28,892 bases of DNA from Apostichopus parvimensis. Taxonomy: Eukaryota > Echinodermata > Holothuroidea > Aspidochirotida > Stichopodidae. The stretch is from contig KN886074.1 in NCBI GenBank assembly GCA_000934455.1, positions 1-28,892 of the forward strand, written 5' to 3'. Under the pieces are notes generated by a model that made no database searches, was not told where the DNA came from, and saw only the letters and a list, made by a program, of their open reading frames with translations. Positions 1 through 11,030 of the stretch are shown here, piece by piece (position 1 is the stretch's first letter; each line of letters opens with the position of its first letter). A program made the translations under genes and the position numbers.

Positions 1-1296
1 CTAATCGGTGCCATGATTATTTGGGGGGGGGGGAGGGGAATCGTGATATCATTTACTGTGCTTATGTCGAGTTTGCTGAATATTAAAGATTTGGTAGTAA
101 CCAGACTTATCATCTTACTTGATGTGTAGATTTCCAAATCAGATGATTAATGACCGTACGTTCAACAAGTCCTTTGTTCATGCCATGGTCGAATCTGACA
201 GTCTGATTAACACTTGTAACTTTACAAATGCCAAAAACCAGTGTTAGCACTGGGATGTTATAAAAGAGGTGAATTCCCCCAGTCAATTTATTTTGGGGGG
301 GATTTTCAAACTTTTGTGACCTTGCATAAACTGGGTCTATTTTTGACAAATACTTTGCACGCGTTTATTTAACTTTTGTGTGTTAAACCCAGGTGGCTGA
401 TGCTATCAGTAATTTCCTTTTGCTCAAGTTCAATTTTAAGCTTTGAACCTTGTAGTTTGATGATCTTTAGGATTTCTCTTTATTCAGACTAATGTTATAC
501 TAAGTCTGATAAAATAAGAATTTGCATGTAGAGAGCACTTCCTCATAGAAAGAGATGTTTCCTGTGTATGGAAGAGAGAATTGTTACAGTCTTAGTAACA
601 GTAAGAGTTTGAATTGACTTGAAGTTAGAGTTGCAGTTCAGCAATAACTTTATTATTTACTATATCAGTCGTTCGCCATGTAGCCATAAACCTTTCATTA
701 TTGAATTGCAGTTAGCAGTTAACAATAACTGCAACCACTCATCTTAATACTGTATGTCTGCATTCTCCGTTCGGTGTCTAACTTGGGATCCCAACATTAT
801 CAAATATGATGTTCAAGCAAGCTTTCCATTGAAGTTATTGTGCTAGCAATGTTTTCATATATTCATCACTTCTGCAGAAGATAATAGCATTCTTGTACTC
901 ATTATAAAATGGATCCCATATTACCATGCCATGTAGAATAAGGAATCCAGCAATATTAATTTCCTAAGTAGCCAATTCTGACGGGAAAATGTAAGCACAC
1001 ATCTTGGCCACATATAACCTGAAGGAGAGCAAATTTTACTCCTTTTTATGAATAGCTCAGTATACATAGTTATCACAATTATGTATTGCAGATGATGGTT
1101 TGACAAACTGTCACAATAGTCCATTTTCTATGCAACGTAGTTATCTTCAATAAACCTTCCATTCTTGGAGTCAGCATCATATCTTATAATCAGAGAATAT
1201 CCCTTTTTAAATTTGGTATACATGCTGGTATAATTTTAGACCCCCTATGGCAAAGAAACCATAAATCCATCCATTTGGTGTGGCTTGGATTGAAAC
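1..1296. other. Non-coding AT-rich stretch
   Basis: Begins with a G-rich run (24-38). An open frame on the minus strand (110-349) has no motif I recognise. It is followed on the minus strand by a sequence like a donor site (CAA|GTAAGA near 117), but no acceptor pairs with it convincingly. Nothing else is supported here. Confidence 0.4.
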
Positions 1297-1311
1297 ATAA
1301 CCCCAAGGTTA
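1297..1311. repeat. Target-site duplication, left copy
   Basis: ATAACCCCAAGGTTA, identical to 1821-1835 on the other side of the LINE fragment. This is the hallmark of target-primed reverse transcription. Confidence 0.85.
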
Positions 1312-1820
1312 GGTGTGGCAGATGAGAGTTTAATTCATTTATTTTGGGAATGCTGCTTCACCCAGAAAGTATGGAGGGATTTTCAAAACTGGGTTCAAAT
1401 CAAACTGAATATCAATATCTGTTTTTACCTCCATGATTGCAGTTAGAAAAGAGCTTGTTCTGTTTGGAAATTATTTGTACAAAGACTACATGGTTTAATA
1501 ACATATCCTTCTGGTTCTGAAATTTTGTGTTTACATTACAAAAGGTTAAAAATGAGAAACCTTCCTTTAGCTATGGTAAAATTTTTATCTAAAAGAAAAG
1601 CTTATGTATAAAACTAATTGTAAGCAATGTGCTTTTGATATCAGATGGCATAACTGGAAATCTTTATTTGAAGTTTAATGATTTATTTGTTGTTGTTGAT
1701 AATATTGACTAATGATCATAATGTATATGCTATTATGAATTGTACATTGTTTGGACTCTTGATGGAATGATAATAAAAATAAAAAAATAAAACAATAAGA
1801 ATAAAAAAATAAATAAAAAA
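1312..1820 (+). mobile_element. 5'-truncated non-LTR retrotransposon (LINE) 3' end with A-rich tail
   Basis: Decayed C-terminal end of a LINE reverse-transcriptase polyprotein on the plus strand. One frame reads ADESLIHLFWECCFTQKVW from 1318, the zf-RVT-type motif (ESL.HLFWEC....VW) found near the C-terminus of many L1/Tx1-like elements. A second frame ends with IRWHNWKSLFEV and a stop at 1676-1678, also typical of the end of such proteins. Stops and frame changes lie between, so the copy is dead. A short 3' UTR follows, then an A-rich tail with (AATAAAA)-like units at 1770-1820. The element is flanked by a perfect 15-bp target-site duplication, so the 5' truncation point is known exactly. 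Confidence 0.85.
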
Positions 1821-1835
1821 ATAACCCCAAGGTTA
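1821..1835. repeat. Target-site duplication, right copy
   Basis: ATAACCCCAAGGTTA directly after the A-rich tail, identical to 1297-1311. The first base or two could belong to the tail. Confidence 0.85.
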
Positions 1836-2195
1836 AGATGGCTGTTTAAAGGTCTGCTGTATAGACCCCAACTATAGCATGCTAGCATGGAAAAGTTTCT
1901 TGAGATTACGTAATCGACCTGCCTTGGTCTAAAATTACCTCTTTTTACCAAATAGTCTGCAACACCTGCCACAAATTTTTTCTTTGTATGAGGGTCTTCA
2001 TGGGAAGTTTGGGAACGCTGTATGATTAACTACATTGTAGACATGAACTAATTTCCACACAGTGTTTACACACAGAGCCTAATGGTGTTAAGAAGCTATT
2101 CAGGCTAATTGTACAGTCTGAGGTCGATTTACGACCGTGGCAGGTCGAATACTTAATCACAAAACTTTTCTAGCTATAGTTCACTATAATTGGAG

Positions 2196-2590
2196 CCAAT
2201 GATCAAGCAGATCTCATCCACTAACATTATTAAGTCATGAATAAAGTCGAGCAGTGTACATGGGTTTAAAACTAAGACTCATGGACTGTCATTAAAGTCG
2301 TGGATATATACAGCAGTATAGGGCAGTCTACATGGGTTTACGTGGGTAGGGCAGTCTACATGGGTCGTACGACTACGACTCATGGACTGACATTATTAAG
2401 TCATGGATATATACAGTAGTAGGGCAGTGTGAATGGGTTTAAGACTATGGCTCATGGACTGACATTATTAAGTCATGGATAAATACAGTAGTAGGGCAGT
2501 GTGAATGGGTTAAGGACTATAAGACTCATGGACTGACATTATTAAGTCGTGGATATATGGTCAGGCAGTGTGCATGGGTTTAAGACTATG
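2196..2590. repeat. Minisatellite, unit about 72-74 bp
   Basis: About four diverged head-to-tail units with the core CTCATGGACTGACATTATTA, AAGTC(A/G)TGGATA, GGGCAGTGTG and ATGGGTTTAAGACTA. The CATGGACTG anchor recurs near 2280, 2381, 2453 and 2527. The first interval is longer because GGGCAGTCTACATGGGT is duplicated within it. A degenerate partial unit begins near 2196. No coding role is seen. Confidence 0.85.
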
Positions 2591-2656
2591 GTCGGATCCA
2601 GTCTGGAAAACTGATTAAGCGTTTTCCAGACTGGGAGTCCTGAAGAACGTGTGTGT

Positions 2657-2674
2657 GGGGGGGGGGGGGGGGGG
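2657..2674 (+). repeat. Poly-G run (18 G) after a GT repeat
   Basis: Uninterrupted G18 preceded by GTGTGTGT. Length is likely to be unreliable in the assembly and variable between individuals. Confidence 0.9.
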
Positions 2675-2830
2675 TGTTCATAACTGAAAGTGCACAGTTT
2701 TAGCAAGTATAACTTAACACTGGTTTATAAATTTGCATATGACCTAAATAAGCTCTGGTCCTTAAGAGCAAACAGATGTTTGAGGATTGGATGATCAATC
2801 AGTTATTATGCAGGGTCAGTCATAGTCATA

Positions 2831-3150
2831 GGCCTTGTGTACATTTAAGAACGCAACTTGGGCTATTATTGATGTTGATGTCGAGGAGGAACAACAAGTT
2901 AAGAACAAGACGCATTGACATTTAACAACGAGTGAGTTTCGTATTAAGTCCGCTTGTGAGATTAATATACTGCACTGAGGCGTGAAAAGGTCATATCAGC
3001 TGTTTACATTTTTCCTGTGCTTTGCCATTGCCACATGTGCTGAACTGTACTACTCTGTATACCACTGCATGGCAACGTTCAATCATTGCACATAAACAGC
3101 ATGCTGTATTCAAACCACTCCGTACCACTACCATTACCAGAACACATTAA
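2831..3150 (+). mobile_element. Family A element, copy A1 (left end and body)
   Basis: Starts GGCCTTGTGTACATTTAAGA and matches copy A2 (11031-11350) along its length, including TTAAGTCCGCTTG, AAAGGTCATATCAGCTG, CCTGTGCTTTGCCATTGCCA and the end ACCACTACCATTACCA...ACACATTAA. Similarity stops near 3150, at the same place as in A2. No transposase frame is present, so it is a non-autonomous DNA-transposon relic. The matching inverted right end was not found here. Confidence 0.75.
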
Positions 3151-4091
3151 TACTGACCACGGTCTAGTTGAGATCAGTTGTATATTGTGCAGCAGGCTTA
3201 ATAGAGTTTTGAGTTCTAAATTTAGTTAAATTTAATAACTGAAGATAGAATCAAACAAAGTCAAGCATATGATCCTACAGTTGTTCATTAAATGAATGTA
3301 AATTAAGCAATGCTGTTAGTCCAATTTATATAGAAAGAAAACCTTCACAAATAACACTAATGCCATGAGCTTTTCATGTAACTCTTTATGTGCCTATAAT
3401 ATTTAATGCCTACTCTATTGTAATATTCCACATTCAGTCCTGCAGCTCATACAGTACGAAAACACATCTTGCATGACAAGTAGACAACAATATATTTCTA
3501 CCGCTGGAATCGTAGGGATTTAGTACTTCTTCTTGCTCAAATCTGCTCCCAGCATGGGCCCTACAGGTTTCATTTTTGAATTATTCATAAATAACTCAAG
3601 CAAGGCCTCTGATGTGTAGCCAAGTAAAACACTGATAGTTATGACACTGCTGTGAATCATGTATTAATACAGTTTTCCACTATTCCCACAAGTTCGTACA
3701 GTTTATATATATGGACTAACATTACCTAAACCAGTTGATCACCTAGTAAGAATACTTGTTACTTGATCAGGTTAGATAAACAAGAGCAGTTATGCTACAG
3801 ATGCTCAACTAAGCTTCTATTTGAGAAGCAGTTTTTTTGAGCAGTTTATTCAATTGTTTGTGCCAAAAATATAAGACATATCCGGGATAACCGTGTCATT
3901 TCCTTTCCTCCCATCTCCTGTTTTCCTTGCCTTATGCTCCTTCTTAGCAGACATAGTTTGTTACAATGTTAGAAAGTTGTGAACATTTTTTTGGGAGAAA
4001 AAGATATATTTCTAAAGGTAAATGTAATTTTTAGCTTCATTGAAATAAACAATGATAAAAGTTTGAAAAAAATTTGAAAAGTCAAAAGGCT
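3151..4091. other. No feature recognised
   Basis: AT-rich sequence between elements A1 and B1. No open frame with recognisable motif, no tandem structure. Confidence 0.4.
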
Positions 4092-4436
4092 TTAAAGGCA
4101 TTGAAGACTCGCCCCAAACCGCGTGCCACGCTCTGAAAAAGTTAACTTTCCATTGCTTACAAATGACGTTTCATTCGTGTCGCTACAAAATGCAGACAGT
4201 AATGAAACGTGATACCTTGTTATCTTTTATCTAGACCTGAGAGGTCCACGCTGCTATGTAAGCTGTGTTGTGGGTATTGACCACAGCTGTATGTACTGAC
4301 TGTACACTAGTGTCTAATTACTGACGGTAGCAAGCTGTGTGTGTATTTTCTGGGATCGATGGTGGTGTCTAACACTTCTGTTACACCTCATTCGAAACTA
4401 GGTCGTTTCTTTTTGCGCGAGTCTTCACACCCTTAA
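4092..4436 (+). mobile_element. Family B MITE, copy B1 (TTAA-flanked)
   Basis: Bounded by TTAA at 4092-4095 and 4433-4436. The left end reads AGGCATTGAAGACTCGCC and the right end is the inverse CGAGTCTTCACACCC, forming imperfect terminal inverted repeats. TTAA duplications plus short TIRs are the signature of piggyBac-type insertion. About 345 bp with no transposase. The internal core, shared with B2-B4, includes GAAAAAGTTAACTTTCC, GTCGCTACAAAATGCAGACAGTAATGAAACGTGATACC and GGGATCGATGGTGGTGTCTAA. Confidence 0.88.
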
Positions 4437-4927
4437 TTACTGCTAAGTTGTGTTCTTGAATACCTAAATGCAGAGCTGCCTTTGTAGTATATATCTTTAA
4501 ACCAGAATGTAAAACCGTATCGAGGTTTGATGGATGACTTCATCGTATCAGGATATCAGCCAATATTATCCCTGTAAGGTATCATGGAAAAGTTTTTCTA
4601 TATGAGTTGTGCAGATACTGTTAACCCTTGATGAATTTTGACATTCACAAAAATGAATACATTTATACTCAACATGATGCATTCTCATGGAAGTAGGAGA
4701 CTTGTCAAATGACTGTGGCCTCAACTAATATCAGAATGAGAAAACTAGAGGTTTTCACTGTTTTATCATGTTGACTTCAGATGACTCATCTTGACCTCCA
4801 ATAAAATCAATAAGGTCCCTATGGGCAACATACATGCCAAATATAAGAAAAATTGATCACGAAAATTACAACAATAGAATGACCTGCAACTTGTTCACAA
4901 TCGATGACGAATTGCCACAGAGAAACG

Positions 4928-5274
4928 TTAAAGGCATTGAAGACTCGCCCCAAACCGTGTGCCGCGCTCTGAAAAAGTTAACTTTCCGTTGCTTGATAAT
5001 GACGTTTTCTTCTTGTCGCTACAAAATGCAGACAGTAATGAAACGTGATACCTTGTTATCTTTTATCCAGACCTGAGATGTCCACGCTACTATGTACACT
5101 GTGTTGTGGGTATTGACCGTAGCTGTACGTATTGACTGTACACTAGTGCTATGTACACTGTGTATTTTCTGGGATCGATGGTGGTGTCTAACACTTCTAT
5201 TACACCTCAATCAAAACTAGGTCAGATTACTGGCATGAGATGTTTATTTGTGCACGAGTCTTCACACCCTTTAA
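4928..5274 (+). mobile_element. Family B MITE, copy B2 (TTAA-flanked)
   Basis: Same orientation as B1 and about 490 bp downstream. TTAA at 4928-4931 and 5271-5274, with ends AGGCATTGAAGACTCGCC and CGAGTCTTCACACCCT. Full-length, about 347 bp. Small internal differences from B1 (for example GTACACTGTGTATTTTC in place of GCAAGCTGTGTGTGTATTTTC) show they are separate insertions, not an assembly duplicate. Confidence 0.88.
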
Positions 5275-5727
5275 AGAGCTGAAATCAGCTCCAACAATGT
5301 CGGTCATTCTAACATATCTGACTACACACAAACTGTGGACAAGTTCAAATTTAAAATCTTCCAAGTGGCCCTTTTACCGAGACTGACATCAAACTAGACA
5401 GGAAGCCTGGAATAACAAGTAATGACTTGATCAAGTCTCCTACGGGTGGAATTATTTCCCAAAATGATGGGAAAATTAAGATGGAAGAGATTTTGATACT
5501 CACATCAAAACACATACTGGTCATGAATACTAAACAGTTCAAAAACAAATTTCATGATCATTGTACCATCTGTGGCCTACATTTCATCATAACTGAAAAC
5601 TTTACAAAAGGCCCTGTTTTGGGCCCTCACATGACAATAAGGCTGAATTCATGACCAACTTGTGCAGTCCGGATAATTTGTTCACTTTCATTAAAGTTAG
5701 GTATCAGCGGTTCAGATTTAAGTTATA
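5275..5727. other. No feature recognised
   Basis: Open frames on both strands at 5351-5654 overlap each other and show no motif I can name. I treat them as chance. Confidence 0.35.
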
Positions 5728-6240
5728 ATGTCTGTACAGTACAGCATTATAATTAATACGATAAGATACAAGAGAATCCTGTCGCACCGACCACTACAGT
5801 ATTTGTACAGTGGTGCTGATTCTACATACATACATGTCTGTACAGTACAACATTAAAACGATGAGAGACAAGAGAATACTGCCACACTGGCCACTATAGT
5901 ACCTGTACAGTAGTACTGATACGTTCATACATATCTGGAACATACAGCATTAATACGAGAGACAAGAGAATCCTGCCACACTGGCCACTATAGTACCTGT
6001 ACAGTAGTACTGATAATACGTTCATACATATCTGGAACATACAGCATTAATACGAGAGACAAGAGAATCCTGCCACACTGGCCACTGTAGTACCTGTACT
6101 GTAGTACCGATAATACGTACATACATGTGTGTACAGTACAGCATGAATACGATGAGAGACAAGAGAATCCTGCCACACTGGCCACTGTAGTACCTGTACA
6201 GTAGTACTGATTATACATACATACATACATACATGTCTGG
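5728..6240. repeat. Minisatellite, unit about 96-107 bp, five copies
   Basis: Units begin with TGTCTGTACAGTACAGCATT or its variant TATCTGGAACATACAGCATT near 5728, 5835, 5931, 6028 and 6126. Each contains GAGAGACAAGAGAATCCTG, CCACACTGGCCACTATAGTA and the palindrome-rich CCTGTACAGTAGTACTGA. The three right-hand units are the most alike, which suggests recent expansion at that end. Long open frames on the minus strand here simply follow the repeat. Confidence 0.9.
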
Positions 6241-9000
6241 AGTGTAGGTCACAAACGAAGTCCTTGCTCTCTACAGTAATGAATATTGTACTTATGCAGC
6301 AGATTTTTGACAGATGGAAGACTTTCAAGAAGCAGATTAAACATGGAGCACTCCAGAGATGAGAGACAATAATGAGATTTAATTCTCAACATGATTTGAT
6401 TTACAATCTCGAGGGAGAGGAAGGGCAGTAGGGAGCTGGGTAGTTGTGCAGAAGATATTGGAATCTTTCCCTTCTTTTTCTGCCACCATTGGTAGGAAAT
6501 TAATAAAGAAGGAACTAAAAAGGCCTGCAGTATACTTCATCAAAACAGTGGATTATAATAAATTGTAAACCAAAAGCCACAGTTGTTTGAAGACTATGAA
6601 ATTACCTAGGAAGAGTATTTTAATAAATTTTTATTTCATCTGTATTTCATTTTAGCACCACCAGCAATCGACATAGGCCAGAAACATAGCTAAAGGTTGA
6701 GAAGGACCTTAAAACTTACAAGTTACAACACAATCCTCATTTGCATCTATGCCAGCATCTTCCCCCTCTCTTCAAAATGGTTGAAATCAAAAGTATTCTC
6801 CTAGCATTTTGAATGGCAAAGATACAATTTATTTCAAATTTTGTGAAAATTCTGACAACAACAGAATGAATGATTTCATCACAGCAATTCAGGTGGAAAA
6901 TTCTTTTGTGTTTCTCTGTAATACGTAATTAAATTAAAACCACAGCAGAATCTTTCTGCAAAATTTCCAATCAATGAAAGCATTATAGAATGAAAGGAAA
7001 GTCTTTGAAGAACATCTACTGTGATGACATGACAGACTACCTACTGAGATCTACTCTAGGGAAGAATCTATGGTTATACATCTTGACTTAACTTAATGGA
7101 ACAACATATTATTAGCATAATTTAGTTTTCAAACTAACAATTTTTTTTTACTCTGAGGGATAAGTACTAGTCATTTCATGCATTCATCAGGAACTTGAAC
7201 CTTGTGATACTATTTCCCCTTAAATGTCACAAAATTCAACTGAATGTAAGATTTGCAATTAACAAGACTAGCAACTAGCGATTATCCTTGAGTGGGGAAA
7301 AGTGATCATGTTTATGTCTCTTACAGGCCTTCCTTACACAATCACCTCCCATTATAATTTCCCCTCCTAAGGCACCAATGTTAGTATATTATGCAACTCC
7401 CAACCATTAATTTCCTGGAGGAACTAGTCTTACCCTATTAATATTTATCTAGACTGAGACACTGAGGAGAGCTCTGCTAGATGGAACGATAAGGAGGAAA
7501 ATGCTAACATGGTATGTAAATATTAGACCATAATGCTAACAATGCTTGGCATTTTGGAAAACAATGATTAATGTTTAAGTCGGCTGAATGGTCATTAATT
7601 TGCTAACTTTTGATACAAAATGGATGCAATTTATGAAAATATACATAAAATTGAAGTACTAGCTAACTCAGTTTTAGTTATTAAAAATCATCTTACCTCT
7701 GTTTGTTTAATTCTGTTTTTATTTAATCATCTTCTTTTCTCTACACACTGTCTTTTTAATGCCTTTTTGCACCTACCATCACTTTTCATATTTTTCCATC
7801 CAAGATAAAAATGAGGGCTGTTTGATAAGAGAAGTGACCAATCACAGATAATGGATTATTATCATGACAGACACAGTGCTAATTATTATGTAATGTAGCC
7901 TAAAGTGCAGGCAGTATTGTGTGTCGTGTCTTGAGCCTGGTTGTAAGAAAACACTCAAACTCTTTGGTTGCATGTTTCAGATTGAACTTTATTGATGTAA
8001 CATATTGATTCCTACATACACAGTACACACAGTAAGTGAAGGTGTACCAAGTCAATGTGGCTGTGCACTGTGCTAATTATTGTATAGTCTCCACAAGTTA
8101 CAGTATCCGGCCTAATACACTACGGGACGGTCGATTCACTCTATAACAAATGCTAACAAATATATTTCTATTCAACTTATCATTTAACCCAAACAGGCAC
8201 TGAACCAATCCAAAGCAAACATTTCAATAATATAAACTTCTTGAGTTAATTAAAAAGTCTGTCAATGGACATGTATAGTGTTAATGGACACTTACACACA
8301 GAGCCTGCACACAATTACACTGAGTTCCTCAGATATGGCAGCACTCATCTGTGATAATTGAACAGTACACAACTAGTCTGATAGCTCAGTCCATACAAAT
8401 CTCTTCATAATTCCTGTCATACACACACAGAGCTACATGTATTTAACTCATTAAGTGATTATTTCCCTAATTATTTTGTCCCATTTTTGTCTAACAATCA
8501 GAAGAAAATAACATGCATATCACTGTTTAAAATAAATAAAAATTACATATTTGATAGCAGCGTTATACTGTACCTACTAATAATTGGACACCGACATTAT
8601 GCTATTGAAGTTACCAAGAAACAACATTAATTGACAGTTACTTGAATAAATTCAGAAAGCGCCTAATACTTAACAAGGAGACAGCGTTCTAAGTAAGTAA
8701 CTCAACTGTATCGCAATCTCTCCCAGATTGCCTCAGCTGGCCATCAACCATCACTACTGAACATTCATGACAAATTAGTTTTGCTTCAATGTTTGACAGA
8801 TTGGGTCGGTGTGATCAATGGTATTGTCAGTGCAATGAGATTGGAACAGTGTACGTTTCTTCGTCTCCTACAAGAATATCCTTCTACCCTCTAATTCACA
8901 GACTAACGATGCGGCCTCTACAGGCTATATAGATATAAGAAGTAGTGGACTGTTGGTGTGTGAAATTGTGAGAGACCAACAGCATAAACTGCGTGATGCA
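6241..9000. other. Long stretch without a recognised gene
   Basis: AT-rich intronic or intergenic sequence. The only internal similarity noticed is CA(C/G)TGTGCTAATTATT, present near 7870 and again near 8066. No exon with a good acceptor-donor pair and family motif was found. Confidence 0.4.
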
Positions 9001-9017
9001 TTATTCTATAGAGGCAG

Positions 9018-9210
9018 TTGTCATATAACTCCCAAGTTTGTGGCTTCCATGGGAGAGTTTTAAACAAGACTTTCTGGGAGAAGAAAGGTCGAAGGCATCC
9101 ATTGTGGATGATGAAAGATCACGGCTTGTTTACAAGCTATTTGAGGAGGAATTTAAAAACAGAAAAAGAGAAGAGATCAAACAGTATCATACAATACTGT
9201 TCATGCATGT
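9018..9210 (+). pseudogene. Possible decayed coding fragment of unknown origin
   Basis: A plus-strand frame reads through SFKQDFLGEERSKASIVDDE and a Lys/Glu-rich helix-like segment (KLFEEEFKNRKREEIKQY) before running into the trinucleotide repeat at 9211. The mixed charged composition is more protein-like than its AT-rich surroundings, but there is no ATG start and I recognise no family. After the repeat the frame continues with KRRQMWEKPARAYG, which faintly resembles the RRR.W.RPW region preceding Harbinger-type transposases. That resemblance is weak. Confidence 0.2.
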
Positions 9211-9250
9211 CATCATCATCATCATCATAATAATAATAATAATAATAATC
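9211..9250 (+). repeat. Trinucleotide microsatellite (CAT)n then (AAT)n
   Basis: Six CAT/ATC units followed by about eight AAT/ATA units, perfect over 40 bases. In one frame it would encode a poly-isoleucine run, so a coding reading across it is unlikely to be real. Confidence 0.95.
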
Positions 9251-9373
9251 AGGCAGTTATTTTTTACGATGATTAAACGACGACAAATGTGGGAGAAGCC
9301 CGCAAGGGCTTATGGATTACAACTTTCAACGTCATGCGGAGTTAAATATTTCCAATTTCTGCGACTCGAGTAA

Positions 9374-10398
9374 CTGCATTACACAGAGTAACAAAGCATG
9401 ACATTTGCTCAATCACCAGATTATCTTCCCAAGCGTAACTGCTAATATTAGCATTACTTTGTAAACGTGATAGGAATCTGACTGTCTTGTAACAAAATTT
9501 ATGCAGGAACTACTGTAAGTAACTAATGGTTTATGGAATTGTAACGAATAGTTTTATCGGTTACCGGATAGTTACATGATATGGATGAAAAGTGCATTAG
9601 CAATTTTTTTTGGCACAGGTCAAACAAGAATCAGTCTCACTAATTTTCTGGGTGTGAAATATAAATTGTATTTGTGTATAGTGACACACAATTCTAGTGT
9701 ATACAAAGCATACCTAACCAGCATGCACCTGTTTGACACAGTTTCTATATCATTTGTTTGCAGTAGGGCACCATGCTCTGATTACAGCTCTGATAGTGAT
9801 AGTTAAATTGTATTGTTTCATGTTTGTTAAAAATAATATTTTGTCTTCTCTCCAGGAATTCCAAATTACTCACATATTTACATAAATTGTGTCTCTTTTG
9901 TAAATTTTGAACTACTTGCATGGGAATTGTCCCTAGTGCAAAGCTTGGTTGGCAAGTACGTATTAACAGCAACATATTGTGTGTTTATGTACCTGAAAGC
10001 CAGGAGTGGGTTCAAATCTGGATAAGCACAAACATCAAGGGGTAATTAGGGTATATATATGATGACTGTGGGGGCAAAATCACAAAGAATCCAATTCAAT
10101 GAAATTCTCTTAAGATTGCAATATTTAAGAGGAACCTCTCTTAATACCAATTTTAATTTCTCCACACAGCAAGGACACTTTTAAATAACAAGAGGGCACA
10201 TTTTACTTTCAAAAATGGAAAAAGAGTACTTTTTATAACCAAAATGGAGCACTCGTTATGTAAGAAATTAAGAGACACATTTGAGGTTCTTCACAAAACT
10301 GGGAAGGCTGCTGCCCGCTGTGCTCACGTGACTTTGTGACCACCACACCTACTGAAAACAGACAACCATTCTTAAAGTGCACACAATAGGAAATAACT
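9374..10398. other. No feature recognised
   Basis: AT-rich sequence. A minus-strand frame at 9745-9975 contains a donor-like TAT|GTGAGT but no motif I recognise. Confidence 0.35.
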
Positions 10399-10465
10399 TC
10401 AAGGTCTGAATATAAAGAATGTAAGATTAAGAGATGTATTTTGTGGCTTCACTTGATTACAACAA

Positions 10466-10743
10466 NNNNNNNNNNNNNNNNNNNNNNNNNNNNNNNNNNN
10501 NNNNNNNNNNNNNNNNNNNNNNNNNNNNNNNNNNNNNNNNNNNNNNNNNNNNNNNNNNNNNNNNNNNNNNNNNNNNNNNNNNNNNNNNNNNNNNNNNNNN
10601 NNNNNNNNNNNNNNNNNNNNNNNNNNNNNNNNNNNNNNNNNNNNNNNNNNNNNNNNNNNNNNNNNNNNNNNNNNNNNNNNNNNNNNNNNNNNNNNNNNNN
10701 NNNNNNNNNNNNNNNNNNNNNNNNNNNNNNNNNNNNNNNNNNN
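10466..10743. other. Assembly gap (278 N)
   Basis: Run of N. It interrupts a minus-strand open frame that enters it from the right, so the content of that frame cannot be judged. Confidence 1.
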
Positions 10744-11000
10744 GGATGAGGCTTTAAGTAACAGTTTGAATACAGAAAGGTTTTGGTTATTTGGGAAGTA
10801 AGTTAATGCTACATTGTATTTCAATAGGAGTTTGTTGATCAATGGATCATTCTCTAGGTTGTTTTTATATAGTTTGGTGTTAAATTCTACAAGTAGGGTG
10901 AATAAAGATTTTGTGTTTCCTGCGCGGAGAACGTGAGAGGTAGCCATATATGAAGGGATTTTTTGGGCAAGTCGATTCACTTGATTAATTGGTATATGAC
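10744..11000 (-). CDS. Unidentified open frame, possible exon or transposon fragment, cut by the gap
   Basis: The minus strand stays open from about 11020 into the gap. It reads SHIPINQVNRLAQKIPSYMA..., then LFTLLVEFNTKLYKNN, NDPLINKLLLKYNVALTYFP and LSVFKLLLKAS. It is Leu/Asn/Lys-rich, predicted helical and free of low-complexity DNA, and looks more like real protein than other chance frames here. TTCCTTATTAG|CA near 11010 is a possible 3' splice site. I do not recognise the family and cannot tell a host exon from a transposon relic. It does not resemble the missing sulfotransferase C-terminus. The frame after the gap (10399-10465) ends with a stop and looks non-coding. Confidence 0.3.
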
Positions 11001-11030
11001 TTGCTAATAAGGAATAGTAACCATCTCATT

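Noticed and set aside
110-349. Minus-strand frame ending at a donor-like CAA|GTAAGA, considered as a C-terminal sulfotransferase exon
   Set aside because: Lacks the expected Trp-rich and V..YE.L segments, and no acceptor in phase 1 was found.
1733-1972. Minus-strand frame with a Phe/Ile-rich run
   Set aside because: The hydrophobic run is the reverse reading of the LINE A-rich tail.
5728-6240. CRISPR-like array
   Set aside because: Units are about 100 bp and diverged, with no short repeat plus unique spacer pattern, and the genome is eukaryotic.
5988-6328. Repetitive minus-strand frames with YYCTGTTVASVAGFSCLS-like units
   Set aside because: Translations of the 100-bp minisatellite. Non-coding repeats often stay open when the unit length allows it.
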